From assembly GCF_016342705.1 (NCBI RefSeq), contig NZ_JAEINV010000019.1:1-61113 (forward strand): a stretch of 61,113 nt of DNA. The letters are read 5' to 3'. The DNA is from Lutibacter sp. (GTDB taxonomy: Bacteria; Bacteroidota; Bacteroidia; Flavobacteriales; Flavobacteriaceae). Of the stretch, positions 18,971 to 29,531 are shown piece by piece. The notes under the pieces are model-generated. The model was not told the DNA's origin and searched no databases. It saw nothing but the letters and a program-made list of their open reading frames with translations. A program made the translations under genes and the position numbers. Every line of letters begins with the position of its first letter. Position 1 is the stretch's first letter.

Positions 18971-21343
18971 ATGAAAAATTTAAAATTGATATTCCTTTTT
19001 GTATCGTTCAGTTTTTTTCTGAATGCTCAAAATTCTGAAAGAAAATTTGAAGGAGTTACAAAGCATCATACTTTTGTAGAAATTAAAACAAATGATGGGT
19101 TGTACAGATTTCAACCATACGGAAATGAAATAATTGAAACTTCATTTATTCCAAATGGTGAAAGTTTTTCTGAAAATTCTCACGCAGTAGTTCTAAAGCC
19201 AAAATCGGTTAAAATGGAAATTATTGAAACTTCCAATGTGACCGAAATTAAAATGTTGGATATTTCTGTAAAAATAACTCATGCTCCATTCCAAATATCA
19301 TATTATTATGAAGGAAATTTATTGACTTCAGAAAAAAATGGTTATTCAAAAAATGATGAATTTGAAGCGTTAGATTTTAATTTAACCAACGATGAAATTT
19401 TATACGGTGGTGGCGCTCGTGCTTTAGGAATGAACCGAAGAGGCAATCGTTTGCAATTATATAATAGAGCACATTACGGGTATGAAACGCATTCGGAATT
19501 AATGAATTTTACCATTCCGTTAGTGTATTCTTCAAAAATGTATGCCATTCATTTTGATAATGCGCCAATTGGCTGGTTAGATTTGGATAGCAAAAAAAAC
19601 AATACTCTTACATATCAAACAATATCTGGTAGAAAAACCTACCAAATAATAGCTGGTGATGATTGGGAAGAATTGGTGGAAAATTATGTGAGTTTAACAG
19701 GATTTCAACCATTAATTCCACGTTGGGCTTTGGGTAATTTTTCAAGCAGATTTGGATATCATTCTCAACAAGAAGTTGAAAATACCATTGCAAAATTTTC
19801 AGAAGAAAAAATTCCTGTTGATGCTATTATTTTAGATTTATTTTGGTTTGGGAAAGAGATGAAAGGAACAATGGGAAATTTAGAATTTCATAAAGATTCG
19901 TTTCCTAATCCTGAAAAAATGATGGCTAATTTAAAAGCAAAAGGAGTTAAAACAATTTTAATAACGGAACCTTTTGTGTTAACAACATCTAACAAATGGG
20001 ATGAAGCTGTTAAAAAGGATATTTTAGGAAAAACCAAAGATGGAAAACCATACACCTACGATTTTTACTTTGGAAATACGGGAATTATAGACATTTTTAA
20101 ACCTGAAGGAAAACAATGGTTTTGGGATATTTATAAAAGTTTAAACAATATTGGTGTTGCTGGTTGGTGGGGAGATTTAGGAGAGCCTGAAGTGCATCCG
20201 TCAGATTTATTACACGCAACGGGAACTGCAGATGAAGTTCATAATATTTACGGCCACAATTGGGCTAAATTAATTTTTGAAGGCTACCAAAAGGACTTTC
20301 CAAACCAGCGCCCGTTTATTTTAATGCGCGCAGGTTATTCAGGTTCTCAGCATTATGGAATGATTCCTTGGTCTGGAGATGTCAACAGAACTTGGGGAGG
20401 ATTGCAATCGCAAGTTGAAATAGCGTTGCAAATGGGAATGCAAGGTTTAGGTTATATGCACTCAGATTTAGGTGGTTTTGCAGGTGATAATTTAGATGAT
20501 GAATTGTATACGCGTTGGCTTCAGTATGGCGTTTTTCAACCAATTTATCGTCCACACGCACAAGAAGAAGTACCTTCTGAGCCTATTTTTAGAGAGCAAA
20601 AAACAAAAGCGTTAGCCAAAAAATCTATAGAATTACGCTATAGTTTGTTGCCTTATAATTACACACTTTCCTTTGAAAATAATCAAAAAGGAACGCCTTT
20701 AATGCGTCCTTTATTTTTTGAAAACACATCAGATAATCAGTTGTTTATTAACGATAAAACGTATTTGTGGGGAAATGATATTTTGGTAAGTCCGGTTGTG
20801 AAATCAGGATTACAAGCGCAAGAAGTAACTTTTCCAAAAGGCTCAAATTGGTTCAATTTTTACACTGATGAAAAAGTTGAAGGCGGACAAACAAAAACTG
20901 TTCAATTATCAACAGAAAGCATTCCAACATATATTCGTGGAGGTGCTTTTATTCCAATGATTAAAACAATTCAAAATACTTCAAAATACAGTTTAAATAA
21001 TTTCGACTTACATTTTTATTTCGATGAAACTGTTATAGAAAGTGAAGGGAAATTATATAATGATGATGGTGAAACACCAAATGCTTTTGAAAAAGAAAAT
21101 TTTGAAATTATCAATTTTGAAAGTGAATACAAAAAGAATTATTTGACTGTTGAATTTGAAACAGAATTAGGTAAAAACTATACATTTTCTTCAAAAGAAA
21201 TAACTTTAATAATTCATAATATTTCAAAAAAACCGAAAAAAGTAAAAGGTTATAAGTTTACTTGGAACGAAGAAAAATCAACACTTACAATTCCAGTTTC
21301 AATGCATAAAATATCAGAAAAAACACTTAAAATTAAATTCTAA
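18971..21343 (+). CDS. GH31 alpha-glucosidase
   Basis: Periplasmic exo-acting alpha-glucosidase of 790 residues that releases glucose from maltodextrin ends. A signal peptide (about 1-19, ending FFLNAQ) precedes a galactose-mutarotase-like N-domain. The barrel has the nucleophile Asp402 in GWWGDLGEPE and the acid/base Asp470 in WSGDVNRTW, followed by the GH31-typical SDLGGF and YRPHAQ segments and C-terminal sheet domains. The first motif has GDLGEPE, a variant of the common DMNEP. It lies 6 bp after the esterase and 5 bp before the MalS-like gene. Alpha-1,4 versus alpha-1,6 preference is unknown. Confidence 0.93.
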   Translation: MKNLKLIFLFVSFSFFLNAQNSERKFEGVTKHHTFVEIKTNDGLYRFQPYGNEIIETSFIPNGESFSENSHAVVLKPKSVKMEIIETSNVTEIKMLDISVKITHAPFQISYYYEGNLLTSEKNGYSKNDEFEALDFNLTNDEILYGGGARALGMNRRGNRLQLYNRAHYGYETHSELMNFTIPLVYSSKMYAIHFDNAPIGWLDLDSKKNNTLTYQTISGRKTYQIIAGDDWEELVENYVSLTGFQPLIPRWALGNFSSRFGYHSQQEVENTIAKFSEEKIPVDAIILDLFWFGKEMKGTMGNLEFHKDSFPNPEKMMANLKAKGVKTILITEPFVLTTSNKWDEAVKKDILGKTKDGKPYTYDFYFGNTGIIDIFKPEGKQWFWDIYKSLNNIGVAGWWGDLGEPEVHPSDLLHATGTADEVHNIYGHNWAKLIFEGYQKDFPNQRPFILMRAGYSGSQHYGMIPWSGDVNRTWGGLQSQVEIALQMGMQGLGYMHSDLGGFAGDNLDDELYTRWLQYGVFQPIYRPHAQEEVPSEPIFREQKTKALAKKSIELRYSLLPYNYTLSFENNQKGTPLMRPLFFENTSDNQLFINDKTYLWGNDILVSPVVKSGLQAQEVTFPKGSNWFNFYTDEKVEGGQTKTVQLSTESIPTYIRGGAFIPMIKTIQNTSKYSLNNFDLHFYFDETVIESEGKLYNDDGETPNAFEKENFEIINFESEYKKNYLTVEFETELGKNYTFSSKEITLIIHNISKKPKKVKGYKFTWNEEKSTLTIPVSMHKISEKTLKIKF

Positions 21344-21348
21344 AAAGA

Positions 21349-23010
21349 ATGAAAGAATATTTAATATTAATGTTGCTAACTATTACTTTAGCAAGTTGTA
21401 ACACAAAAAAGCAAGAAATGACTTCATCAAAAGAAACCAGTGAAGTTCCTTTTATTTGGGAAAATGCAAACATCTATTTTTTATTAACAGATAGATTTAA
21501 TAACGGAAACCCTGAAAATGATGTGAACTTTAATAGAACCAAAGAAACATCAAAATTACGTGGGTTTGAAGGCGGTGATATTATTGGAATTACCAAAAAA
21601 ATTGAAGAGGGTTACTTTACAGATTTAGGGATAAATGCAATTTGGTTAACACCAATTGTGGAGCAAATTCACGGTGATGTTGATGAAGGAACCGGTTCAA
21701 CATATGGTTTTCACGGGTATTGGGCAAAAGATTGGACTACTTTAGATACTAATTTTGGGACTAAAGAAGATTTGAAAATGTTAGTTGAAACTGCGCATAA
21801 AAATGGAATTAGAATTGTATTGGATGGCGTTATAAATCACACAGGTCCAGTAACTAAATTAGATCCTGTTTGGTCAAATGATTGGGTGAGAACAGATGTA
21901 CAATGTTCATATAAAGATTACGAATCTACGGTAATGTGTACGTTGGTAAAAAATTTACCAGATATTAAAACTGAAAGTAATGACAATGTAGAAATTCCAA
22001 CTGTTTTGGCTGAAAAATGGAAAGCTGAAGGAAGATACGAGCAAGAAATGAAAGAATTAGATGATTTTTTCGCAAGAACAGGGTATCCAAGAGCTCCAAG
22101 GTTTTATATAATGAAATGGTTAACAGATTATATAACTGAATTTGGGATTGATGGTTATAGAGCTGATACTGTGAAACATACTGAAGAAACAATCTGGGGA
22201 GAATTTAAAAAAGAGTGCGAGTATGCTTTTGCCGAATGGAAGAAAAATAATCCAGATAAAGTATTAGATGATAATGCGTTTTATATGGTTGGTGAAGTGT
22301 ACAATTATGGAATTGGAGGCGCACAATTGTATGATTTTGGTGATAAAAAAGTGAACTATTTTCAGAATGGATTTAATAGTTTAATCAATTTTGAATTTAA
22401 ATGGAACGCAGCTCAAAATTCCTATGAAGAATTATTTTCAAGATATTCTAATATTTTGAATAACCAATTAAAAGGATTTGGAGTTTTAAATTACGTGAGT
22501 TCTCATGATGATGGAAGTCCGTTTGATAAAGACAGAACAAAACCATACGAATCTGCAACTAAATTATTGTTGTGTCCCGGTGCAGCACAAGTATATTATG
22601 GAGATGAATCTGCACGATCTTTAATAATTGAAGGTACTGTTGGAGATGCAACTTTACGCTCAAATATGAATTGGGATGAAATTGCCAGTAACGAAAAAAC
22701 CCAACACATTCTTACACATTGGCAAAAATTAGGACAGTTTAGAAATAACCATCCAGCAATTGGTGCAGGAGTTCATAAAATGTTGAGTAAAAATCCATAT
22801 GTTTTTGAAAGAGTTTTTACAAAGGGCGCCTACACTGATGCAGTTGTTATTGGTTTAGATGTTCCAGAAGGAGATAAAGAATTAACTGTTGGTACTATTT
22901 TTAAAGATGGGGATGAAGTAATAGACACGTATTCTAAAACTAAGGCAATTGTAAAAAACGGTAAAGTGCATATTAACACACCATTTTCGGTGGTTTTACT
23001 TGAAAAATAA
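21349..23010 (+). CDS. MalS-like GH13 alpha-amylase lipoprotein
   Basis: Periplasmic or membrane-anchored alpha-amylase of 553 residues. The signal ends in the lipobox LASC. GH13 region I is LDGVINHTG, region II is GIDGYRADTVKH with nucleophile Asp273, region III is VGEVYNYG with Glu316, and region IV is SSHDDGS. The insertion with FHGYWAKDWT and the order of blocks resemble the MalS type. Two Cys-containing segments (DVQCSYK, TVMCTLVK) could form a disulfide in the periplasm. It overlaps no neighbour and is followed after 10 bp by the GH97 start. Confidence 0.9.
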   Translation: MKEYLILMLLTITLASCNTKKQEMTSSKETSEVPFIWENANIYFLLTDRFNNGNPENDVNFNRTKETSKLRGFEGGDIIGITKKIEEGYFTDLGINAIWLTPIVEQIHGDVDEGTGSTYGFHGYWAKDWTTLDTNFGTKEDLKMLVETAHKNGIRIVLDGVINHTGPVTKLDPVWSNDWVRTDVQCSYKDYESTVMCTLVKNLPDIKTESNDNVEIPTVLAEKWKAEGRYEQEMKELDDFFARTGYPRAPRFYIMKWLTDYITEFGIDGYRADTVKHTEETIWGEFKKECEYAFAEWKKNNPDKVLDDNAFYMVGEVYNYGIGGAQLYDFGDKKVNYFQNGFNSLINFEFKWNAAQNSYEELFSRYSNILNNQLKGFGVLNYVSSHDDGSPFDKDRTKPYESATKLLLCPGAAQVYYGDESARSLIIEGTVGDATLRSNMNWDEIASNEKTQHILTHWQKLGQFRNNHPAIGAGVHKMLSKNPYVFERVFTKGAYTDAVVIGLDVPEGDKELTVGTIFKDGDEVIDTYSKTKAIVKNGKVHINTPFSVVLLEK

Positions 23011-23020
23011 TCTAAATAAA

Positions 23021-25102
23021 ATGAAATATATTCAATTAAGTGTACTATTATTTGCTGTAATTATGGCTTCTTGTACAGAAAAACAATCACAAGAAATTGT
23101 AATTGCTTCACCTGATAATTCAATTGAAATTAAATTTAATTTATCAGAAAAGGGTGAGCCAATTTATCTGGTGAATTACAAAAACAAAGAAGTTATAAAA
23201 TCTTCAACTTTGGGTTTTAATTTAAAAGAACTTCCTTCTTTAAAAGAAGATTTTAAAATTATTAATAGTGCAACAAGTAGTTTTAACGAAACTTGGCAAA
23301 TGCCTTGGGGAGAGCAATTAGACGTTGTAAATAATTATAATGAGTTGAAAATTGAATTGCAAGAAACATCAGAATTAAAAAGAAAACTAAACATAATTTT
23401 TAGAGTTTTTAATGATGGTATCGGATTTAGATATGAATTTCCTGAACAAGAAAACTTGAAAGAGGTTTTTATTACCGATGAAAATACGCAATTTAATTTA
23501 ACCGGAGATCATCAAGTTTGGTGGACTCCAGGGGATTGGGATATTTATGAGCATTTATTTAACACCACAAAATTTTCTAAAATTGATGCGTTATCAAAAG
23601 CAAATCATCCAAATTTAGGTCAAACATATATTCCTTTAAACGCTGTAAATACACCAGTTACAATGAAAACAGCAAGTGGTTTACATGTAAGTTTTCATGA
23701 AGCTGCTTTGGTTGATTATGCGGATATGACTTTAAAAGTTGATACTACTAATTTTACAATGACAAGTGGATTGGTTGGTTCTGCAAATAACGATTATAAA
23801 GTAGTTAGAACGGTTCCTTTTGAAACTCCTTGGAGAACTATTCAAATTGCAGAAAAAGCTGGAGATTTAATAGAATCTAAACTAATTGTAAACTTAAACG
23901 AACCTAATAAATTAGGCGATGTTTCTTCTTGGGTAAAACCAACAAAATATACAGGAATTTGGTGGGAAATGCATTTAGGAAAATCTAGTTGGGATATGGC
24001 CTCTGGAAAACATGGTGCAACCACTAAAAACGCGAAAGCATTTATAGATTTTTCAGCAAAAAATAATATTGGTGCTGTATTGGTTGAAGGCTGGAATACC
24101 GGATGGGAACATTGGATTGGTTTTGAAGATAGAGAAGGAGTTTTTGATTTTGTAACGCCATATACAGATTACGATTTAAAAGAAGTTGTGCGTTATGGTA
24201 AAGAAAAAGGTGTTGAAATTATTATGCACCACGAAACTTCAGCTGCAACACAAACCTATGAAAAACAACAAGATACGGCCTATGCATTAATGCAAAGTTT
24301 AGGAATTCATGCTGTAAAAACAGGTTATGTTGGTAAAATATTACCTAAAGGTGAATATCATCACGGTCAATATATGGTAAATCAGTATAATAATGCAGTG
24401 ATTAAAGCAGCGAAATACAAAGTGGCCATCAATGCGCATGAACCTATTAAGGATACAGGTTTACGAAGAACATATCCAAATACCATTTCTCGTGAAGGGT
24501 TACGCGGACAAGAGTTTAACGCTTGGGCAACAGATGGTGGAAACCCAGCAGAACATTTACCAATTGTGGCTTTTACAAGAATGTTGGCTGGACCAATAGA
24601 TTATACACCAGGTATTTTTGACATTAAATTTGATAAATGGAAAGCTGAAAATCAGGTAAATACTACAATAGCTCAACAATTAGCTTTATATGTGGTTATT
24701 TATAGTCCTATACAAATGGCGGCAGATTTAATTGAAAAATATGAAGGAAATCCTGCGTTTGAATTTATAAAAGATGTTGGTGTAGATTGGCAACAAACAA
24801 AAGTTTTAAATGGTGAAGTTGGCGATTTTGTTACAATTGCAAGAAAGGAAAGAACTTCAGAAAATTGGTTTGTTGGTGGTATTACCGATGAAAATGCACG
24901 TGAAATGGAATTAAATTTCAATTTTTTAAGTCCAAATACAATATATCAAGCTTTTATTTATGAAGATGGAAAAGATGCGGATTGGGATAAAAACCCAACA
25001 GCTATAAATATCAGAGAAATAGAAATATCAAATCAATCAATTATAAAAATGCAATTAGCTCCGGGAGGAGGTTTCGCAATTAGTTTAAAACCAAAAAAAT
25101 AA
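23021..25102 (+). CDS. susB: GH97 alpha-glucosidase, SusB-like inverting type
   Basis: Releases glucose from maltodextrins in the periplasm. The ATG at 23021 was chosen because it gives a clean lipoprotein signal (MASC lipobox); a TTG at 23000 would overlap the previous gene. About 693 residues. The N-terminal beta-sandwich has WQMPWGEQ; the barrel has NIGAVLVEGWNTGW. The motif INAHEPIKDTG carries Glu474, and SREGLRGQEFNAW carries further acidic residues. Glu in the HE position and the VKTGYVG segment fit the inverting SusB branch rather than the retaining galactosidase branch. It lies 6 bp before the last GH13 gene. Confidence 0.92.
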   Translation: MKYIQLSVLLFAVIMASCTEKQSQEIVIASPDNSIEIKFNLSEKGEPIYLVNYKNKEVIKSSTLGFNLKELPSLKEDFKIINSATSSFNETWQMPWGEQLDVVNNYNELKIELQETSELKRKLNIIFRVFNDGIGFRYEFPEQENLKEVFITDENTQFNLTGDHQVWWTPGDWDIYEHLFNTTKFSKIDALSKANHPNLGQTYIPLNAVNTPVTMKTASGLHVSFHEAALVDYADMTLKVDTTNFTMTSGLVGSANNDYKVVRTVPFETPWRTIQIAEKAGDLIESKLIVNLNEPNKLGDVSSWVKPTKYTGIWWEMHLGKSSWDMASGKHGATTKNAKAFIDFSAKNNIGAVLVEGWNTGWEHWIGFEDREGVFDFVTPYTDYDLKEVVRYGKEKGVEIIMHHETSAATQTYEKQQDTAYALMQSLGIHAVKTGYVGKILPKGEYHHGQYMVNQYNNAVIKAAKYKVAINAHEPIKDTGLRRTYPNTISREGLRGQEFNAWATDGGNPAEHLPIVAFTRMLAGPIDYTPGIFDIKFDKWKAENQVNTTIAQQLALYVVIYSPIQMAADLIEKYEGNPAFEFIKDVGVDWQQTKVLNGEVGDFVTIARKERTSENWFVGGITDENAREMELNFNFLSPNTIYQAFIYEDGKDADWDKNPTAINIREIEISNQSIIKMQLAPGGGFAISLKPKK

Positions 25103-25108
25103 TAATCA

Positions 25109-26464
25109 ATGAAAAATATTTATTTAATTTTAATTTTAGCCATGATAGTATCGTGCAAAACAGAAACTAAAGAAACAGTGAAAGTGGAAAAACAGGAGAT
25201 AGCGCCAATTTCAGATGAAGCAATTGAAAATGCGGTTATTTATGAAGCAAATATTCGTCAATATTCAGTAGAAGGAACATTTAATAAATTCACCGAAGAT
25301 ATTCCAAAGTTAAAAGAATTGGGTGTTAAAATAATTTGGGTAATGCCAATTTATCCAATTTCAACTACAAAAAGCAAAGGAACTTTAGGAAGTTATTATG
25401 CAATTTCAGATTATACAAAAGTAAATCCTGAATTTGGTAATTTAGACGATGTAAAAACATTGGTAAAAACAGCCCATGAAAATGGAATTTATGTAATTTT
25501 AGATTGGGTTGCAAATCATACTGGTTGGGATCACGTTTGGTTAAAAGAGCATCCAGAATATTATACTAAAAATGAAGAAGGAGAAATTACTCATACAGTT
25601 GGAACTGATTGGACAGATGTAGCTGATTTAAATTATGACAATTTAGAAATGCGTAGTGAAATGTTAGAAGATATGAAATATTGGCTAAAAGAAGCTAATG
25701 TAGATGGCTTTAGATGTGATGTTGCCGCTATGGTACCAACAGATTTTTGGGAAAATACAGTTGCAGAATTAAAAAAAATAAAACCAGTTTTTATGTTAGC
25801 TGAAGCTTGGGAACCTGAGTTAATGAAAAATGCTTTTGATATGGGATATGGTTGGGATACACATCATAGAATGAACCATATTGCAAAAGGAGAAGAAAAT
25901 GTAAAAAATTGGGATGCAAGAATGACTCAAATAGATACAATGTATGCTAAAGATGATATTTTAATGAATTTTGTTACAAATCATGATGAAAACTCTTGGA
26001 GTGGAACTGTTAAAGAACGTATGGGAGATGCATCAGAATTAATGTTGGCATTATCGTATTGCGCACCAGGAATGCCTTTAATTTATAGTGGTCAAGAGTA
26101 TGATATGAATAAAAGGTTATTGTTTTTTGAAAAAGACACTATCAATAAAACAAAAGGAAAAGTTTGGCCAGTTTTAGAAAAATTAGGAAAACTTAAAAAT
26201 TCAAATAAAGCATTAAACGGAGGTAAAAAAGCAGCATCATATACCAAAATTAATTCTTCAGATGATAATAATATTTTAATATTTACCAGAGAAAAAGAAG
26301 GGCAAAAGATTACTTTTATGGGTAATTTATCAAACAAGGAGGTTAATTTTGCATTTAAAAAGGAAGGGGAATCAACCAATTATTTTACAAATGAAAAGGT
26401 TATTTTTTCGGGAGAATCAAAACAAACTTTTAAACCTTGGGAATATATAATATTTATAGATTAA
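25109..26464 (+). CDS. GH13 alpha-amylase lipoprotein, last gene of the operon
   Basis: Small alpha-amylase family hydrolase of 451 residues with a lipobox (MIVSC). GH13 region I is ILDWVANHTG, region II is VDGFRCDVA with nucleophile Asp204, region III is LAEAWEPE with Glu232, and region IV is VTNHDENSW with Asp293. There is a short C-terminal sheet domain and no N-terminal binding module, so it probably acts on short maltodextrins in the periplasm. A rho-independent terminator follows 40 bp later and ends the operon. Confidence 0.9.
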   Translation: MKNIYLILILAMIVSCKTETKETVKVEKQEIAPISDEAIENAVIYEANIRQYSVEGTFNKFTEDIPKLKELGVKIIWVMPIYPISTTKSKGTLGSYYAISDYTKVNPEFGNLDDVKTLVKTAHENGIYVILDWVANHTGWDHVWLKEHPEYYTKNEEGEITHTVGTDWTDVADLNYDNLEMRSEMLEDMKYWLKEANVDGFRCDVAAMVPTDFWENTVAELKKIKPVFMLAEAWEPELMKNAFDMGYGWDTHHRMNHIAKGEENVKNWDARMTQIDTMYAKDDILMNFVTNHDENSWSGTVKERMGDASELMLALSYCAPGMPLIYSGQEYDMNKRLLFFEKDTINKTKGKVWPVLEKLGKLKNSNKALNGGKKAASYTKINSSDDNNILIFTREKEGQKITFMGNLSNKEVNFAFKKEGESTNYFTNEKVIFSGESKQTFKPWEYIIFID

Positions 26465-26502
26465 CAATGTTTTAACAAATTGAAAATAAGTTTTTTAAAT
26501 AA

Positions 26503-26533
26503 AAAAAAGGTATCTTTAAACGATGCCTTTTTT
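26503..26533 (+). terminator. Terminator of the starch operon
   Basis: AAAAAAGGTATC pairs with GATGCCTTTTTT (one G-U) around a 7-nt loop. It lies 38 bp after the last GH13 gene and before the pfkA promoter box. Confidence 0.85.
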
Positions 26534-26601
26534 AACGAAAAACAGCGAAATCGTTTTAGTGAATATTAACTGGATTTGTAGGAAAAAATACCATTAAAAA
26601 G

Positions 26602-26609
26602 TACCTTTG
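26602..26609 (+). promoter_or_regulatory. -7 promoter box for pfkA-gapA
   Basis: TACCTTTG matches TAnnTTTG, 18 bp before the pfkA ATG. A TTTG at 26575 is the nearest -33 candidate, but the spacing of 23 is long. Confidence 0.5.
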
Positions 26610-26627
26610 AAGCATTAATTTTAAGTA

Positions 26628-27614
26628 ATGAATGAACCTATTAAAAAAATAGCAGTTTTAACCTCAGGAGGAGATGCTCCAGGTATGAATGCTGCAATAC
26701 GAGCAGTTGTTAGAGCATGCACGTATTACAGAGTTGATTGTGTTGGTGTTTATAGAGGATACCAAGGCTTAATTGAAGGAGATTTTGAAACACTTTCCGC
26801 TCGCCATGTAAGTAATATCATTAACAAAGGTGGTACAATCTTAAAGTCCGCCAGATCAGAAGAATTTAAAACAGTTGAGGGAAGAGCAAAGGCCTATGAA
26901 AACCTTAAAAAAGCTGGTATTGGGGCGCTTGTAATTATTGGAGGAGATGGTACTTTTACAGGAGGATTAAAATTTATTGAAGAATTTAATTTTCCAGTAG
27001 TTGGTATTCCAGGAACTATTGATAATGATATTTATGGTACTGATAATACCATTGGATATGATACAGCGTTAAACACAGTTGTTGAGGTAATTGATAAAAT
27101 TAGAGATACAGCAAGTTCTCATAACCGATTATTTTTTATTGAAGTAATGGGTAGAGATGCTGGTTTTATTGCTTTAAATTCAGGAATTGGTGCTGGCGCA
27201 GAAGAAATTTTAATTCCTGAGAAAAACTTAGGATTAGATAGATTGGTTGAATCACTTGATAAAAGTAGAGAAAAAGGAAAAACATCAAGTATTGTTGTTG
27301 TTTCTGAGGGAGATAAAATTGGTAAAAACGTTTTTGAATTAGCCGACTACATCAAAGAAAAATATCCTTTTTATGATATTAGAGTATCTGTGTTAGGCCA
27401 TATGCAACGTGGTGGTTCGCCAAGTTGTTATGATAGAGTTTTAGCAAGTAGATTGGGCGTTGCAGCAGTTGAGGCAATATTAGATAGAACTTCTGGCGTT
27501 ATGGTTGGTGTTACCAACAACGAAGTGACTTCTGTTGGGTTCAATAAAGCTATAAAAATGAATCACGATATTAACGAAGAATTACTAAAAGTTGCTGAAA
27601 TAACTTCAGTATAA
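26628..27614 (+). CDS. pfkA: ATP-dependent 6-phosphofructokinase
   Basis: Phosphorylates fructose-6-phosphate to fructose-1,6-bisphosphate in glycolysis. It has 328 residues, the normal size. The N-terminal ATP loop is LTSGGDAPGMNAAIR, GGDGTF lies at 105-110 and PGTIDNDI at about 128-135 with the catalytic Asp region; GHMQRGGSP is the effector/substrate segment. The Gly in GGDGTF points to ATP rather than pyrophosphate use. It follows the starch operon terminator and leads a three-gene run with gapA (31 bp) and a sugar kinase, joining starch-derived glucose-6-phosphate to glycolysis. Confidence 0.97.
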   Translation: MNEPIKKIAVLTSGGDAPGMNAAIRAVVRACTYYRVDCVGVYRGYQGLIEGDFETLSARHVSNIINKGGTILKSARSEEFKTVEGRAKAYENLKKAGIGALVIIGGDGTFTGGLKFIEEFNFPVVGIPGTIDNDIYGTDNTIGYDTALNTVVEVIDKIRDTASSHNRLFFIEVMGRDAGFIALNSGIGAGAEEILIPEKNLGLDRLVESLDKSREKGKTSSIVVVSEGDKIGKNVFELADYIKEKYPFYDIRVSVLGHMQRGGSPSCYDRVLASRLGVAAVEAILDRTSGVMVGVTNNEVTSVGFNKAIKMNHDINEELLKVAEITSV

Positions 27615-27630
27615 AATAATTGAATAATAA

Positions 27631-28650
<1,020 letters not shown>

Positions 28651-28670
28651 TATAAAATAATTCACAAAAA

Positions 28671-29531
28671 ATGATTTTAATAGCTGATGGTGGCTCAACC
28701 AAAGCCGATTGGATTTTATTAGATAAATACGGCGTACAAGTTTTTAAGACGAGAACCGATGGTTTAAATCCTGAAATATTGATCGAAGGTTTATTGGTGA
28801 ATAGAATTCAAGAAAATAAAGAATTGGTAGACTGTAAAGAGCAGGTTTCAAATGTTTATTTTTATGGTGCTGGTTGCGGAACTCAAAAGTTAGCATTGCT
28901 TTTAAAAGCTGTATTTGAATCATTTTTTGTGAATGCTAAAGTTGTTGTAAGAGAAGATACGTATGCTGCTGTGTATGCAGTAACAACAAAACCAGGTATT
29001 GTTTGTATTCTTGGAACGGGCTCTAATAGTAGCTTTTTTGATGGTGAAAATGTTGAAACAAGAATACCTTCATTGGGCTATATTTTAATGGATGAAGCTA
29101 GTGGTAATTATTTCGGGAAAAAATTAATTCTTGATTATTATTATGGTCGAATGCCTAAAGAACTTGCGAAGAATTTTGAAACGCAATTTGATTTAGATGC
29201 AGATGTCATTAAAAAGAATGTTTACAAAAAAGAAAATCCAAATGCGTATTTGGCAAAGTTTGTTGAGTTCATTTTAAGAAATGAAAGAAACGATTACTTT
29301 AATGAAGTTTTACGCGCCGGAATGAATGAATTTTTTGAAAATAGAATATTAACATATCCTGAAGCTAAAAGTCTTCCCGTACATTTTGTAGGTTCTATAG
29401 CTTATTTTGGACAAGATGCAATTAAATATGTTGCCAATCTTCATAATATTGAAATTGGGAATATTATTAGACGTCCAATAGATGGCTTAATTGAATATCA
29501 CAGAGAGCAACTTAAATTAGAGCAAATCTAA
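28671..29531 (+). CDS. BadF/BcrA-type N-acetylglucosamine kinase-like protein
   Basis: ASKHA-fold sugar kinase of 286 residues. The N-terminal phosphate loop is LIADGGSTKADW, the second phosphate motif is ILGTGSNSSFFDG, and EASGNYFGKKL and VGSIAYFG complete the fold. The family includes N-acetylglucosamine kinase; phosphorylation of GlcNAc or glucose is likely, but the substrate is not proven. It closes the pfkA-gapA run. Its 3' end overlaps the convergent murF gene by 15 bp. Confidence 0.85.
   Translation: MILIADGGSTKADWILLDKYGVQVFKTRTDGLNPEILIEGLLVNRIQENKELVDCKEQVSNVYFYGAGCGTQKLALLLKAVFESFFVNAKVVVREDTYAAVYAVTTKPGIVCILGTGSNSSFFDGENVETRIPSLGYILMDEASGNYFGKKLILDYYYGRMPKELAKNFETQFDLDADVIKKNVYKKENPNAYLAKFVEFILRNERNDYFNEVLRAGMNEFFENRILTYPEAKSLPVHFVGSIAYFGQDAIKYVANLHNIEIGNIIRRPIDGLIEYHREQLKLEQI

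Noticed and set aside
21349..26464. Horizontal transfer of the hydrolase block
   Set aside because: Base composition and codon use look like the neighbouring housekeeping genes by eye, and no mobile ends flank the block.
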